Assembly (NCBI RefSeq): GCF_014696065.1
Contig: NZ_JACJPL010000015.1
Location: 62,001-126,000, forward strand
Source of the DNA: Leptolyngbya sp. FACHB-261
Lineage (GTDB): Bacteria; Cyanobacteriota; Cyanobacteriia; FACHB-261
Length of the DNA: 64,000 bases
Reading direction: 5' to 3'
This document shows positions 17,186-25,748 of this stretch, piece by piece. The translations under genes were made by a program, and so were the position numbers. A model generated the notes under the pieces. The model searched no databases, had not been told where the DNA came from, and saw only the letters and a list, made by a program, of their open reading frames with translations. Within the stretch, counting starts at the first letter, position 1. Every line of letters starts with the position of its first letter.

Positions 17186-18349
17186 ATGGCATTATTGTCT
17201 AGAGATGAACTAAAGACTCTGATTGAGCAACCTGAGGGGTTATGCGTTTCTCTGTATATGCCCACGCAAAAAGCAGGGCCAGAGACACGCCAAAATCCTA
17301 TTCGCTTTAAGAATTTAATTAGAGAAGCAGAAGAACGTCTCACCGCTACAGGCATGCGCCACACTGAAGTTCTAGATCTACTTAAGCCAGCTCACGATCT
17401 CGATACGGGAGACTTTTGGCAGCATCAAGATCAAGGGTTAGCAATGTTCATCGCGCCCAGTGTCCTCCACTACTACCAACTGCCTGTTGAGTTGGCTGAA
17501 TTAGTGGTCGTCAATGGGCGTTTTCACCTCAAACCTTTGTTGCCTTTGTTTACACAGGACGAACATTTTTATATTCTGGCGCTCAGTCAAAATCAGTTCA
17601 AATTCTTTAAGGCTAGCCCATACGATATCCAGGAAATTGAACTGGAGGGTGTGCCTAAGAGCATGGATGAAGCGCTGAATTACGATAGCACTGGCAAACA
17701 GCTACAAAACCGCATCAGTACCTCTAAAGGTGGCACGTCAAATCCGTTCCAGCACGCAGGCACTTTTCACGGCCAGGGTAGCCCAGAAACTGATGGTGTT
17801 CGAGAGGATATTGTGCAATTCTTTCGTCAAATCGACCACAGCTTGTATGAGCAGATCAAAGATGAGAAAGCACCTTTAGTCTTGGCTGGAGTCGAGTATC
17901 TGCTACCTCTGTACCAAGACGCCAACAACTATCCGCACCTGATCGAAGAGGGTATTAAGGGGAATCCGGAGGACGTTAAGCCAGAGGAGCTGCGAGATCA
18001 AGTCTGGGCTATTGTTGAACCTTTATTTCAACAAGTACAACAGCAAGCGATTGAACGCTACCAGGAACTATCGGCAACCGAGCAAACCTCTACAAAGCTG
18101 GAGGACATTATTCCAGCTGCTTATTATCAGCGCATCGACTCGCTGTTTGTGGCTGTGGGACAGCAGCAATGGGGTGAATTTGATCCAGAAACCTACACCG
18201 TACAGCTGCATCGAGAGGCAGAGCCAAACGACGAGGATCTGCTCGATTTCGCTGCTATTCACACCTTATTAAATGGCGGCACAGTTTATGCAGTTGAACC
18301 TGGACAAGTGCCAGACAAAGCGCCAGTCGCAGCCGTATTTCGGTACTAA
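17186..18349 (+). CDS. Bacterial eRF1-like (baeRF) family protein
   Basis: A 387-residue soluble protein. Conserved blocks include CVSLYMPTQKAGPETRQNPIRFKNL near the N-terminus (positions 17243-17317), GLAMFIAPSVLHYYQLP, FHLKPLLPLF, FYILALSQNQFKFFKAS and a C-terminal AIHTLLNGGTVYAV. This matches proteins annotated as bacterial archaeo-eukaryotic release-factor-like (baeRF, family 7 or 3). The fold is related to eRF1/Pelota domains, and a link to stalled ribosomes or stress has been proposed. The C-terminal block resembles the L7Ae-like part. It sits beside a universal stress protein gene. Strong ribosome-binding site. An 11-bp hairpin follows at 18387. Confidence 0.7.
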   Translation: MALLSRDELKTLIEQPEGLCVSLYMPTQKAGPETRQNPIRFKNLIREAEERLTATGMRHTEVLDLLKPAHDLDTGDFWQHQDQGLAMFIAPSVLHYYQLPVELAELVVVNGRFHLKPLLPLFTQDEHFYILALSQNQFKFFKASPYDIQEIELEGVPKSMDEALNYDSTGKQLQNRISTSKGGTSNPFQHAGTFHGQGSPETDGVREDIVQFFRQIDHSLYEQIKDEKAPLVLAGVEYLLPLYQDANNYPHLIEEGIKGNPEDVKPEELRDQVWAIVEPLFQQVQQQAIERYQELSATEQTSTKLEDIIPAAYYQRIDSLFVAVGQQQWGEFDPETYTVQLHREAEPNDEDLLDFAAIHTLLNGGTVYAVEPGQVPDKAPVAAVFRY

Positions 18350-18386
18350 CTAATTCACACTTGTTGTTGAATTTTGAGGGTCAGCC

Positions 18387-18419
18387 CCTGCACTAGCAAC
18401 AAGCTGCCGCTAGTGCAGG
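18387..18419 (+). terminator. Hairpin after the baeRF-like gene
   Basis: CCTGCACTAGC and GCTAGTGCAGG form an 11-bp perfect stem with an 11-base loop, 38 bases after the stop codon. There is no T tract, so it may be a 3' stabiliser or a processed end rather than a classic intrinsic terminator. Confidence 0.5.
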
Positions 18420-18634
18420 AGCAACATTTCAAACAAGCTTAATGAGACCAATCTGGCCCTTATCCCAGGTTGTATCTGCCGTCTTGCATTCGTTCTCGGA
18501 ACCATTGGGGCTCAAAACTTTAGAGCTACTGTGGGACTGGGAGCTTTATGCTTGTGAGCGGTACAAGCAGTTAGGAGTTTCGCAGCCAAGCTCCCGCTCC
18601 ACTCAAAGCCAAACTCTGGCGGTTCAGTATAAAG

Positions 18635-19138
18635 GTGCAAACTTACTCCCACGCCATCCTGACTTGGGCCGCGACCGCAGCCTTGCCACCGGCAACCCGA
18701 ATTGCTGCCGTTGTTGGCGCGGTTCTGCCAGATGTCCCGATGATTGTTGCCTTTGTGATTTTAAAATCTAGGCCCGATTGGAGCTGGCAACTGTTTGAGG
18801 AATACTATGAACGGCCCGTTCTAGCGGTGCCAACTAATCTTCTGCATTCCTGGTTTGTGGTTTCCCTCTTAGCCTTAGCAATTTGGTTATGGCCGCATCC
18901 TATTGGGCTGGGCTTAGTGTTAGGCCTTGGTGGCCATGCCATTGTAGATACGCTCACCCATGTCTCCGATGCACGTCCCCTACTTTGGCCAATTGCACCC
19001 TGGATTGTGCGAGGCCCGGTTTCTTATTGGGAGCCTCAGTATGGCGCTCGCTGGTTTTTCCTCTTTGAGCATGGCTTAGATTTGCTGGCTCTAGCCTTTA
19101 CTGGCTTGCAAGTCTGGCAGCGGTTTTTCAGAGCTTGA
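18635..19138 (+). CDS. Membrane-bound metal-dependent hydrolase-like protein
   Basis: A 167-residue integral membrane protein starting with GTG and reading MQTYSHAILTWAATAAL, then AAVVGAVLPDVPM. The early His, the VLPD motif, LLHSWFVV and GHAIVDTLTHVSDARPLLWP give a set of His and Asp residues spread over hydrophobic segments, as in the YdjM/DUF457-type inner-membrane hydrolase family. A zinc-dependent activity is presumed for that family; the substrate is unknown. An overlapping frame from 18442 was rejected. Confidence 0.75.
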   Translation: MQTYSHAILTWAATAALPPATRIAAVVGAVLPDVPMIVAFVILKSRPDWSWQLFEEYYERPVLAVPTNLLHSWFVVSLLALAIWLWPHPIGLGLVLGLGGHAIVDTLTHVSDARPLLWPIAPWIVRGPVSYWEPQYGARWFFLFEHGLDLLALAFTGLQVWQRFFRA

Positions 19139-19185
19139 TTTTTTTAGAGCTTAGATTTTAGAGCTTGAAGTTTTAGGACTTGAAC
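19130..19185. repeat. Short direct repeats, AGAGCTT units
   Basis: Four spaced copies of an A-G-A/G-C-T-T core followed by a T-rich or GAA stretch (AGAGCTTGATTTTTTT, AGAGCTTAGATTTT, AGAGCTTGAAGTTTT, AGGACTTGAA) occupy the gap between two convergent genes. The period is 14-16 bases. Confidence 0.6.
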
Positions 19186-19871
19186 CTAGGGCCTAGCCAA
19201 AGGGCAACACCCCCATAAATTCCAGCTTGATTGCTGACGACCTCAACATCCACTGGCAGGTCAAACTTGATCTTCGAGGCGTTTCCCCCGCCGAGGTAGA
19301 GCCGAGTGAAAGAGAACAACTTACGCCATTGCTCAATCGCCAATTCCAAGTTGCGGTTCCAGTCTTTTTTGGACTCCTGTCGGGCAGCGTCACCCAGCAA
19401 TTCTTCGTAGGTTTTGTCCTTACGGAAGGGATGGTGCCCCATCTCCAGATTAGGAACTAGTTGCCCCTCAGTGAACAGGGCTGAACCGCAGCCCGTGCCC
19501 AAGGTGATCACTAATTCAACCCCCTTACCAGCAACAGCGCCATAGCCCTGGACATCCGCGTCGTTAGCTACTCGCGTTGGCACATCAAACACTTGAGACA
19601 GTCGCTCAGCTAAGGGAAAGTCTTGCCACTCAGGGTGAAGATTATGAGCTGTGCGAGTAATGCCCTCCGTCACAACCCCAGGGAAACCTACGGCAATGCG
19701 CTCGTAGCCCTTCATTGGCTTGAGCAGGGTCGTGAGAGCCGCTAGGACTGGCTCAGGGCTAGCTGGTTGTGGGGTTTCACAGCGCAGCCGTTCGCTCACC
19801 ATTTCGCATTGCTCGTTAACCAAAGCACCTTTGAGACCACTGCCACCGATATCAATGCAAAGCACGATCAT
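19173..19871 (-). CDS. ROK-family kinase, polyphosphate glucokinase-like
   Basis: A 232-residue sugar kinase-fold protein. Phosphate-1 loop CIDIGGSGLKGALV, a VGFPGVVTEG strand, sugar-binding NDADVQGYGA, and phosphate-2 loop LGTGCGSALF are present. The zinc-binding Cys cluster of many ROK kinases is absent and the protein is short, as in PpgK-type polyphosphate/ATP glucokinases. It likely phosphorylates glucose using polyphosphate or ATP. The ATG at 19871 follows GAGG; a TTG at 19877 is less likely. Short AGAGCTT repeats lie just downstream. Confidence 0.78.
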   Translation of the reverse strand: MIVLCIDIGGSGLKGALVNEQCEMVSERLRCETPQPASPEPVLAALTTLLKPMKGYERIAVGFPGVVTEGITRTAHNLHPEWQDFPLAERLSQVFDVPTRVANDADVQGYGAVAGKGVELVITLGTGCGSALFTEGQLVPNLEMGHHPFRKDKTYEELLGDAARQESKKDWNRNLELAIEQWRKLFSFTRLYLGGGNASKIKFDLPVDVEVVSNQAGIYGGVALWLGPRFKS

Positions 19872-19995
19872 GGCCAATCCTCGAACGTAGCTTTGGCAAT
19901 TTTAGGAGGCTCAGCCCAGATCAGCTACACTGAGCCCCCACATCCAGAGCCGTTGAAAACCTGTTATGTCAGGACGGTTCCGGGATAGATCAGAA

Positions 19996-20115
19996 CTACA
20001 GATCGCCGCCGCGTAAAAACAGCAGAAAGATCACTGCAGGTCCAGCAACCAGAATCAGCATCACCATCGTGAGCTGGGCGATGACTTCAAAGTTGATGTT
20101 GCTTAGAAAGTCCAC
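19996..20115 (-). CDS. psb30: Photosystem II protein Psb30 (Ycf12)
   Basis: A 39-residue protein too short for simple ORF lists. It starts with GTG at 20115, preceded by CCGGGAGG, and reads MDFLSNINFEVIAQL, then one membrane helix LILVAGPAVIFLLFL, then the typical C-terminal RGGDL. This is the Psb30/Ycf12 subunit at the edge of the photosystem II core, near PsbJ and cytochrome b559, which stabilises PSII under light stress. Monocistronic: it lies between gltA (ends 20217) and the ROK kinase start. Confidence 0.88.
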   Translation of the reverse strand: MDFLSNINFEVIAQLTMVMLILVAGPAVIFLLFLRGGDL

Positions 20116-20216
20116 AATATCCTCCCGGTGAGTCTCATGACAAAAGCTTGTGCGACCTATTGTATCGGTGAACCGACACCGCCCCTAAGCTTCTAGACCA
20201 ATCTCAGCATTTAATT

Positions 20217-21482
20217 CTAGCCAGCGCTACGCTTTGCTAAAGGAACATACTGACAACCGGCTGGACCACAGTAGCTGCCAATATATTCAGCCAAAGGCCG
20301 GTAAAGTGCAGGCGTAGGTTGCGCCTCGGCAAACTTCTCTTCGATCACATGAGAACACCAACCAATGACCCGCGACACCGCAAAGATTGCTGTAAACAGG
20401 TCAGTGTCGATGCCCAACATGGCATAGACCGGTGCCCCATAGAAATCGACGTTCGGATAAAGTTCGCTCCCCTTACGGCGGCGGAACTCCTCCCGGGTCA
20501 CCTGCTCGATTTCGGTTGCCAAAGCTAGCAGTTCTTCACGTCCGGTTTCGACTGCTAGGGTAGTTGCTAGCTGACGTAATACGCGCGCGCGGGGGTCTTC
20601 AGTTTTGTAGACGGCATGACCCATGCCCATAACCCGTTCTTTACGTTCAAAGCGGCTGGTAATCCAGGGCTTGACTTGCTCCACGCTGCCAATTGCCTGC
20701 ATCATTTCCATCACCCTTTCATTGGCACCACCATGTAGGGCTCCACCCAGAGCCCCAATCGCCGCAGTGACTGCCGCGTACATATGTGCACGGGTTGAAG
20801 CAACCTGCCGAGCTGTGAAGGTGGAGGCATTGAAGGAGTGCTCAGCGTGCAAAACCAAACAGGCATCAAAGGTGCGCTCGGCCTGAGGACCCGGCACTTC
20901 GCCCGTCACCATGTAGAGGAAGTTCGCTGCATGACCCAACTCAGGGTCCGGGCTGATTGGCTCCAGCCCCTGCCGCACCCGGCTCCAAGCTGCCACAATC
21001 GTCGCGAATTTAGCCGTCAGGGCTAGTGCTCGCCACAGATTAGCTTCGCGGGAGTCATCGCGCAAGTCTGGCTCATGGTCAACCAGCATTGGCACCGCCG
21101 ACTGCAAGACATCCATCGGATGGGCCTTGGCTGGGCGGGTTTTGAGCATCTGCAACACCGATTCAGGAATGGGACGCAGCCCAGCAAGCATGGCTCGGCA
21201 TTGAGCCAGTTCCTCAGCGCTAGGTAAGTTACCGTAGCTCAGCAGGTAAACCACTTCTTCATATGTGGACTGCTCCGCTAGAGGCACAACGTTATAGCCT
21301 CGATAGATGAGGATGCCCTGCTCACCATCAATGTCGCAAATGCGGGTATCGGCAACGGGAATCCCCCGCAAACCAATGTTTTTAGTGCTCGCCTGTTGAC
21401 TCGATGCCGATTGATTTGATGCCTGGGGCAGGGCACTACCAGAATTTTCCGTAGCGCCATTTGTACTGACTGTATTAACCAT
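20217..21482 (-). CDS. gltA: Citrate synthase
   Basis: A 421-residue type II citrate synthase condensing acetyl-CoA and oxaloacetate. Conserved parts: ICDIDGEQGILIYRGYNV, LHAEHSFNASTFTARQVAST, the catalytic-His loop GALGGALHGGANERVMEMM, the second His in RVMGMGHAVYKTEDPRA, and the catalytic Asp in PNVDFYGAPVYAMLGI. The first 35 residues are Ser/Gln-rich and probably flexible. GGCGGAG precedes the ATG. It connects with sdhA at 55 kb in the open cyanobacterial TCA cycle. Confidence 0.95.
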   Translation of the reverse strand: MVNTVSTNGATENSGSALPQASNQSASSQQASTKNIGLRGIPVADTRICDIDGEQGILIYRGYNVVPLAEQSTYEEVVYLLSYGNLPSAEELAQCRAMLAGLRPIPESVLQMLKTRPAKAHPMDVLQSAVPMLVDHEPDLRDDSREANLWRALALTAKFATIVAAWSRVRQGLEPISPDPELGHAANFLYMVTGEVPGPQAERTFDACLVLHAEHSFNASTFTARQVASTRAHMYAAVTAAIGALGGALHGGANERVMEMMQAIGSVEQVKPWITSRFERKERVMGMGHAVYKTEDPRARVLRQLATTLAVETGREELLALATEIEQVTREEFRRRKGSELYPNVDFYGAPVYAMLGIDTDLFTAIFAVSRVIGWCSHVIEEKFAEAQPTPALYRPLAEYIGSYCGPAGCQYVPLAKRSAG

Positions 21483-21733
21483 TTGCTCCGCCCTTCGCGT
21501 TTGCCTGCTTCAAAACCCAAATAAAAACCCAGGGCCACCTAGGTCTGGTACCCCCACGGCCCCTTGCAAGCACTGTATCAGTAGAATCTATTCCCTGCGT
21601 AGAGCAGGATGACGCACTCTGTCACAGAGCCCCAACACAATACCCCAACACAAGGGTAGGGCTATGGCAGGGCTGCTGTGATTTAGGTTATGAGGCTGAG
21701 AATTTGAGACTGGGTGTGCCTGAGATTATGTGA

Positions 21734-23530
21734 CTAGGACTTAGTCTCTGGTGGGACATAGGTCGATTTGACATACAGATCCCGCAGTTGCTTGTCGTCC
21801 ACGCCGGAGGGAGCTTCGCTCATTAAGTCGCGAGCTTGCTGCGTTTTGGGGAAGGCAATCACATCCCGAATCGATTCAGTGCCAGCCAGGATCATGACCA
21901 GTCGGTCCAAGCCATAGGCAATACCACCGTGCGGTGGTGCCCCGTATTCAAAGGCTTCGAGTAAAAAGCCAAATTTCTCGCGAGCCGCTTCTGGAGTTAA
22001 GCCTATGGCCTCAAACACCTGCTCCTGGATCTCACGCTGATAGATGCGCAGGCTGCCACCGCCAATCTCTTCACCGTTACAGACCAAGTCATAGGCTAGA
22101 GCACGGGCAGTTTTGAGGTCATTGAGATCTTCAGGATTCGGGCGAGTGAAGGGATGATGCAGCGCTTCCAGACGCTTTTCCTCAGCGTTCCACTCAAACA
22201 TGGGCGGCTCAATCAGCCACAGCAGATTGAACGTGCCTTCCGGAATCAGCTTCAGTTCAGCCCCCAACCGCAGACGTAACCTGTTCAGTGACTCATTGAC
22301 AATGTTGGTAGGTCCAGCGCCGAATAGCAGAATCGTGCCAGCTTCTGCCCCTGTGCGCCGCAACAGCTCAGTTTTCTGCTCTTCGCTCAGGCTGTCTTTA
22401 AGCGCGCCAATCGTGTCAATCTCGCCACCCTCGCGCACCCGCACGAAGGCCAGTCCCTTGGCTCCCGCTTCAACCACAATGTTGAACAGATCACCACCGG
22501 GCTTGATCCGCGTGTTGGAGACCAAGTCAGAGCCACCAGGAACGGGCAGGGCTTTGACCAAACCGCCTCCAGCAATGGCACTAGAAAAAACCTTAAAGCC
22601 AGACTGGGCAAACAGATCGGACACGTCCACCAGTTCTAGACCGAAGCGCGTATCCGGCTTGTCGGAGCCGTAGCGAGCCATCGCCTCAGCGAAGGTCAGA
22701 CGCGGAAATGGACGTGGCAGTTCAACATTAATAGTCTGCTTGAATAGCTCACAGATCATCGTCTCGTTGAGTTGCAAGACCTCTTCCTGGTCCATGAAGC
22801 TCATCTCCATGTCCAACTGCGTGAACTCGGGTTGTCGGTTAGCACGCAGATCTTCGTCTCGGAAGCAACGGGCGATTTGATAGTAGCGGTCGAAGCCAGA
22901 CACCATCAGCAGCTGCTTGAAGAGTTGGGGCGACTGCGGCAGTGCGAACCACTGACCAGGGTTCACCCGGCTAGGCACCAGATAGTCCCGCGCCCCTTCT
23001 GGGGTTGAACGGGTCAAAATTGGCGTTTCAATTTCGACAAACCCTGCTCGGTCTTCGAGGTAGCGCCGGAAAAACTGCACCACCCGGCTCCGCAACAGCA
23101 AAATCTGGTTCAGGCGGGGACGGCGCAGATCAAGGTAGCGGTAGCGCAGGCGCAGTTCCTCGCGCACATCTTCTGCTTCACTACCTGAAACCTGGAACGG
23201 CAGTTGTTTACGGACTGGGTTGAGCAGTTCGATTTCGTCGGCGTAGATCTCGACCTCACCGGTGGGCAGCCGGGGGTTTAAGGAGTCAGCAGGACGCTGA
23301 GTGACTTTGCCTGTCACTCGTACCACGTACTCACTGCGCATCTCTCCCGCTACACCGTAGGAGTTTGGGGTGCGCACTGGGTCGCTCACAATCTGCACTA
23401 CACCCAAGCGGTCACGCACATCTAAGAAAATCACACCGCCGTGATCTCGTCTGCGATCTACCCAGCCGAACAAAGTCACAGTCTGGCCGATGTGCTCAGC
23501 ACGCAGGTCGCCGCAGTAGTAAGTTCGCAT
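21734..23530 (-). CDS. aspS: Aspartyl-tRNA synthetase
   Basis: A 598-residue bacterial-type class IIb synthetase. OB-fold anticodon domain with [23 protein letters not shown] (positions 23471-23403); class II motif 1 near [25 protein letters not shown]; motif 2 [21 protein letters not shown]; the bacterial GAD insertion; motif 3 [13 protein letters not shown]. Full length. Cyanobacterial AspRS may be non-discriminating and also charge tRNA-Asn, depending on whether AsnRS is present; this cannot be judged here. Confidence 0.96.
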   Translation of the reverse strand: MRTYYCGDLRAEHIGQTVTLFGWVDRRRDHGGVIFLDVRDRLGVVQIVSDPVRTPNSYGVAGEMRSEYVVRVTGKVTQRPADSLNPRLPTGEVEIYADEIELLNPVRKQLPFQVSGSEAEDVREELRLRYRYLDLRRPRLNQILLLRSRVVQFFRRYLEDRAGFVEIETPILTRSTPEGARDYLVPSRVNPGQWFALPQSPQLFKQLLMVSGFDRYYQIARCFRDEDLRANRQPEFTQLDMEMSFMDQEEVLQLNETMICELFKQTINVELPRPFPRLTFAEAMARYGSDKPDTRFGLELVDVSDLFAQSGFKVFSSAIAGGGLVKALPVPGGSDLVSNTRIKPGGDLFNIVVEAGAKGLAFVRVREGGEIDTIGALKDSLSEEQKTELLRRTGAEAGTILLFGAGPTNIVNESLNRLRLRLGAELKLIPEGTFNLLWLIEPPMFEWNAEEKRLEALHHPFTRPNPEDLNDLKTARALAYDLVCNGEEIGGGSLRIYQREIQEQVFEAIGLTPEAAREKFGFLLEAFEYGAPPHGGIAYGLDRLVMILAGTESIRDVIAFPKTQQARDLMSEAPSGVDDKQLRDLYVKSTYVPPETKS

Positions 23531-23648
23531 GGGAGAAAGGCTGGAATCGAAACCCTCTCATTATTACAGCAATCTTTGCTGCTGACGGCCGCGGCTACAG
23601 ACCGATAGAACTACTTGCAGAACCTTAGCTTGCAAGGGCACTTTGGAA

Positions 23649-23737
23649 CGGAGAGGGAGGGATTCGAACCCTCGGAGATCCATACAGACCTCAACAGATT
23701 AGCAATCTGCCGCTTTCGACCACTCAGCCACCTCTCC
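23649..23737 (-). tRNA. trnS-GCU: tRNA-Ser(GCU)
   Basis: Read on the minus strand: acceptor GGAGAGG pairs with CCTCTCC, D-arm GTGGCTGAGTGGTC, anticodon stem-loop CAGATTGCTAATCTG with anticodon GCT, a long variable arm typical of class II tRNAs, and T-loop GGTTCGAATCC. Discriminator base G as expected for serine. The 3' CCA is not encoded. It follows close upstream of aspS on the same strand. Confidence 0.96.
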
Positions 23738-23815
23738 AGGCGCGAACCGAATTATAACAGTTTTCACCCCACGACTGAAAAGAGTCTTCAATATTAATGA
23801 CTGAATTTAATGACT

Positions 23816-23844
23816 AAAAAAGCTACAACCCTTTTGGTTGTAGC
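23816..23844 (-). terminator. Intrinsic terminator after the WG-motif protein gene
   Basis: On the minus strand GCTACAACC, loop AAAAG, GGTTGTAGC, then TTTTTT. A 9-bp perfect stem placed 48 bases after the stop codon at 23892. Confidence 0.85.
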
Positions 23845-23891
23845 AAGATCCTCAGTGATGATTAGCCCGCTGAATGGGCCCGCTAAATGCC

Positions 23892-24167
23892 TTAGTAGCG
23901 GTCGCTAGTGGTTGTGCTCACTGGCTCACGATCCTCATCAACCGAGTGATGACGCTTCCGGGGAATCAGACCCAGCAAGCCGAGGGCACCGAGCCAACCT
24001 AGATTGTTGAAGTCCCGAGTATGCTCAGTATTGTTGGCGTCCGCCGAAGTTTGCGGGCGGTTGTCTATCGGATCACTTTGGTTCTGAGCTTGGGCGGGGC
24101 TGCTTAACAGGGCAAAAGCACCCAGAGCACCAGTCGCAAGCAACAAAGGCAATTTAGAGCGGTTCAT
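23892..24167 (-). CDS. Small exported protein with C-terminal WGxxG-like motif
   Basis: A 91-residue protein. Signal peptide-like start MNRSKLPLLLATGALGAFALLSSPAQA|Q (split by residue: hydrophobic 6-22, AQA cleavage near 27). A polar middle follows, then the sorting-like element NLGWLGALGLLGLIPRKRHH, that is a glycine-rich helix plus basic patch, which resembles WGxxGxxG-type C-terminal anchors. The last 20 residues are acidic and Thr/Ser-rich, so the anchor is not quite terminal. GAGGAA precedes the ATG at 24167. Likely membrane-anchored; function unknown. Confidence 0.65.
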   Translation of the reverse strand: MNRSKLPLLLATGALGAFALLSSPAQAQNQSDPIDNRPQTSADANNTEHTRDFNNLGWLGALGLLGLIPRKRHHSVDEDREPVSTTTSDRY

Positions 24168-24374
24168 GTAAAATTCCTCGAACTCCCAACAATTTACAGA
24201 AGGTAACCAGGAGAATTTGGTAAGTAATCTCTCCTGCTCCTTCACTGTATGGGGGCGACCGCGATCCCCTATCCGTCTGCAGAAAGGCGCTGGTTCCGTC
24301 TTGAGATAGGACTTGGCTACTTCAGTTCACTCACTCAAAAAGCTTGCGCGAAATAGCAAGATGACTTAAGCGAT

Positions 24375-24740
24375 TTGGCGCAGGGCCAAATCTACCCTTG
24401 GGGGGACGATCAGAACTGTAGACAATCTCGCCATGCTATTGCTGGTTGGAGGGGGTTCTTGGTTCTCAATTCCCTACTTGATGGTTGGCGCCAACGCCCT
24501 CCTGCCTGGACTCAGAAAGCAGAGTTCAGCGATTACCCAGCTTGTCCCTTCTGCGACTGCCCAACGGTTGGTAGGCAATGGGAAGATATGAGTTCTGTGC
24601 TCTACTGCGAGGTTGGTGTTCTGTGGCGGGTCTACTCTCAATGTCTTAACTGTCACCAAAATTGGTGGATTTGGCAGCGGGATTTGGTCTCAACCGTTGA
24701 GGCTTCTGTTCCCTCTAGAGTGGAACCTACGGAAAACTAG
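24375..24740 (+). CDS. Hypothetical zinc-ribbon-like protein
   Basis: The frame opens after a stop at 24354 and the only start is TTG at 24375. The second half has two Cys pairs typical of a small zinc ribbon: CPFCDCPTVG and, 30 residues later, SQCLNCHQNWWIWQRD, with a Tyr-Cys between. The first 50 residues look unconserved, so the true start may lie inside. Function unknown; a nucleic-acid- or partner-binding ribbon is plausible. Convergent with murI. Confidence 0.45.
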   Translation: MAQGQIYPWGDDQNCRQSRHAIAGWRGFLVLNSLLDGWRQRPPAWTQKAEFSDYPACPFCDCPTVGRQWEDMSSVLYCEVGVLWRVYSQCLNCHQNWWIWQRDLVSTVEASVPSRVEPTEN

Positions 24741-24845
24741 GGGTCCTTCTTTATAGGTCGAGTTTATGGATCGAGCCCCTAAAACTAAAACCTCTGAATT
24801 TAGAGTCAATTCAGAGCCAACTTAGGACCAACTTAGGGCCTCACT

Positions 24846-25748
24846 TCAAGCTCCATGGCTTGATGGGACTACAGCTGATTGCACTTGCGATTGCGCCTGT
24901 GATTGCACCGGGGGCAGAACAATGCGCTCTGTCGCAGGTTGGTAGCCAAGCCACTGCACTGAGAGCCGAGCAAACTGGGTTGGGCTACCAGTGACGTAGA
25001 AGCGAGGCGCACCAGCAGGTTGAGAGCTACGCAGATTCATGAGGTCGAGTTCTTGCGCTGCCGCCGCAACTAGGTGTGTTGCTGGATCGACTAGCTCAAC
25101 AGCAGTGGGTAAGAGCTGCCTCAGCACCGGAGCCAAGTGGGGATAGTGAGTGCAGCCGTAGACCAGAGTGTCCAAGCCCCAATCGAGCAAGGGCTGCAAA
25201 TAAGCTTGAAGAACTGAGCGAGTCTGCGGATCAGAGACTCGGTTTTGTTCAATTAGAGGCACCAATTCCGGGCAGGCAACCTCTGCCACTTGCACCTGAG
25301 CATCAACTTCCTGGATTGCACGCTGATAGGCGTGGCTTGTAACTGTGGCCAGGGTTGCAATCACGCCAATCCGTCGTCCTCGCTGGCTAGAAGTGGCCAC
25401 TGCAGCGCGGGCTCCAGGCAAGATCACTCCCAAGACGGGCAGTCCTGCTTCCTGCCGGACCACCTCTAGTGCCAGGGCTGAGCTGGTGTTACAGGCCATC
25501 AGCACCATCTTGACCCGCTGCAAGCGCATCCAGGCCAGGATTTCCTGAGTAAAGCGGATAATCTCGGCGGCTGATCGATTGCCGTAGGGTAGGCGAGCCG
25601 TGTCTCCCAGATAAATCACAGATTCGTTGGGGAGCTGGCGCTGAACCTCGCGCAGGACGGTCAGACCACCCGCACCACTATCAAACAGGCCGATCGGAGC
25701 ATCGGCACTCAGTTGAGGGGGATCGGAGGAGCGGATCACGGATTGCAC
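24846..25748 (-). CDS. murI: Glutamate racemase
   Basis: A 300-residue MurI, making D-glutamate for peptidoglycan. GLFDSGAGGLTVL carries the catalytic-site Asp and Ser; IYLGDTARLPYG, the first catalytic Cys in MACNTSSA, and the second in LVYGCTHYPHLAPVL. The C-terminal 25 residues (QSQAQSQVQSAVVPSS) are low complexity. It starts with GTG immediately after the TAA of the upstream amidase gene, so the two cell-wall genes are almost certainly co-translated. Confidence 0.94.
   Translation of the reverse strand: MQSVIRSSDPPQLSADAPIGLFDSGAGGLTVLREVQRQLPNESVIYLGDTARLPYGNRSAAEIIRFTQEILAWMRLQRVKMVLMACNTSSALALEVVRQEAGLPVLGVILPGARAAVATSSQRGRRIGVIATLATVTSHAYQRAIQEVDAQVQVAEVACPELVPLIEQNRVSDPQTRSVLQAYLQPLLDWGLDTLVYGCTHYPHLAPVLRQLLPTAVELVDPATHLVAAAAQELDLMNLRSSQPAGAPRFYVTGSPTQFARLSVQWLGYQPATERIVLPPVQSQAQSQVQSAVVPSSHGA

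Noticed and set aside
18442-18771. 109-codon plus-strand frame
   Set aside because: Its second half overlaps the hydrolase-like membrane protein in another frame. The Arg/Cys-rich wording looks like a shadow, and no domain is seen.
22200-22673. 157-codon plus-strand frame opposite aspS
   Set aside because: It is a shadow of the aspartyl-tRNA synthetase reading frame; Ser/Pro/Arg-rich with no start signal.
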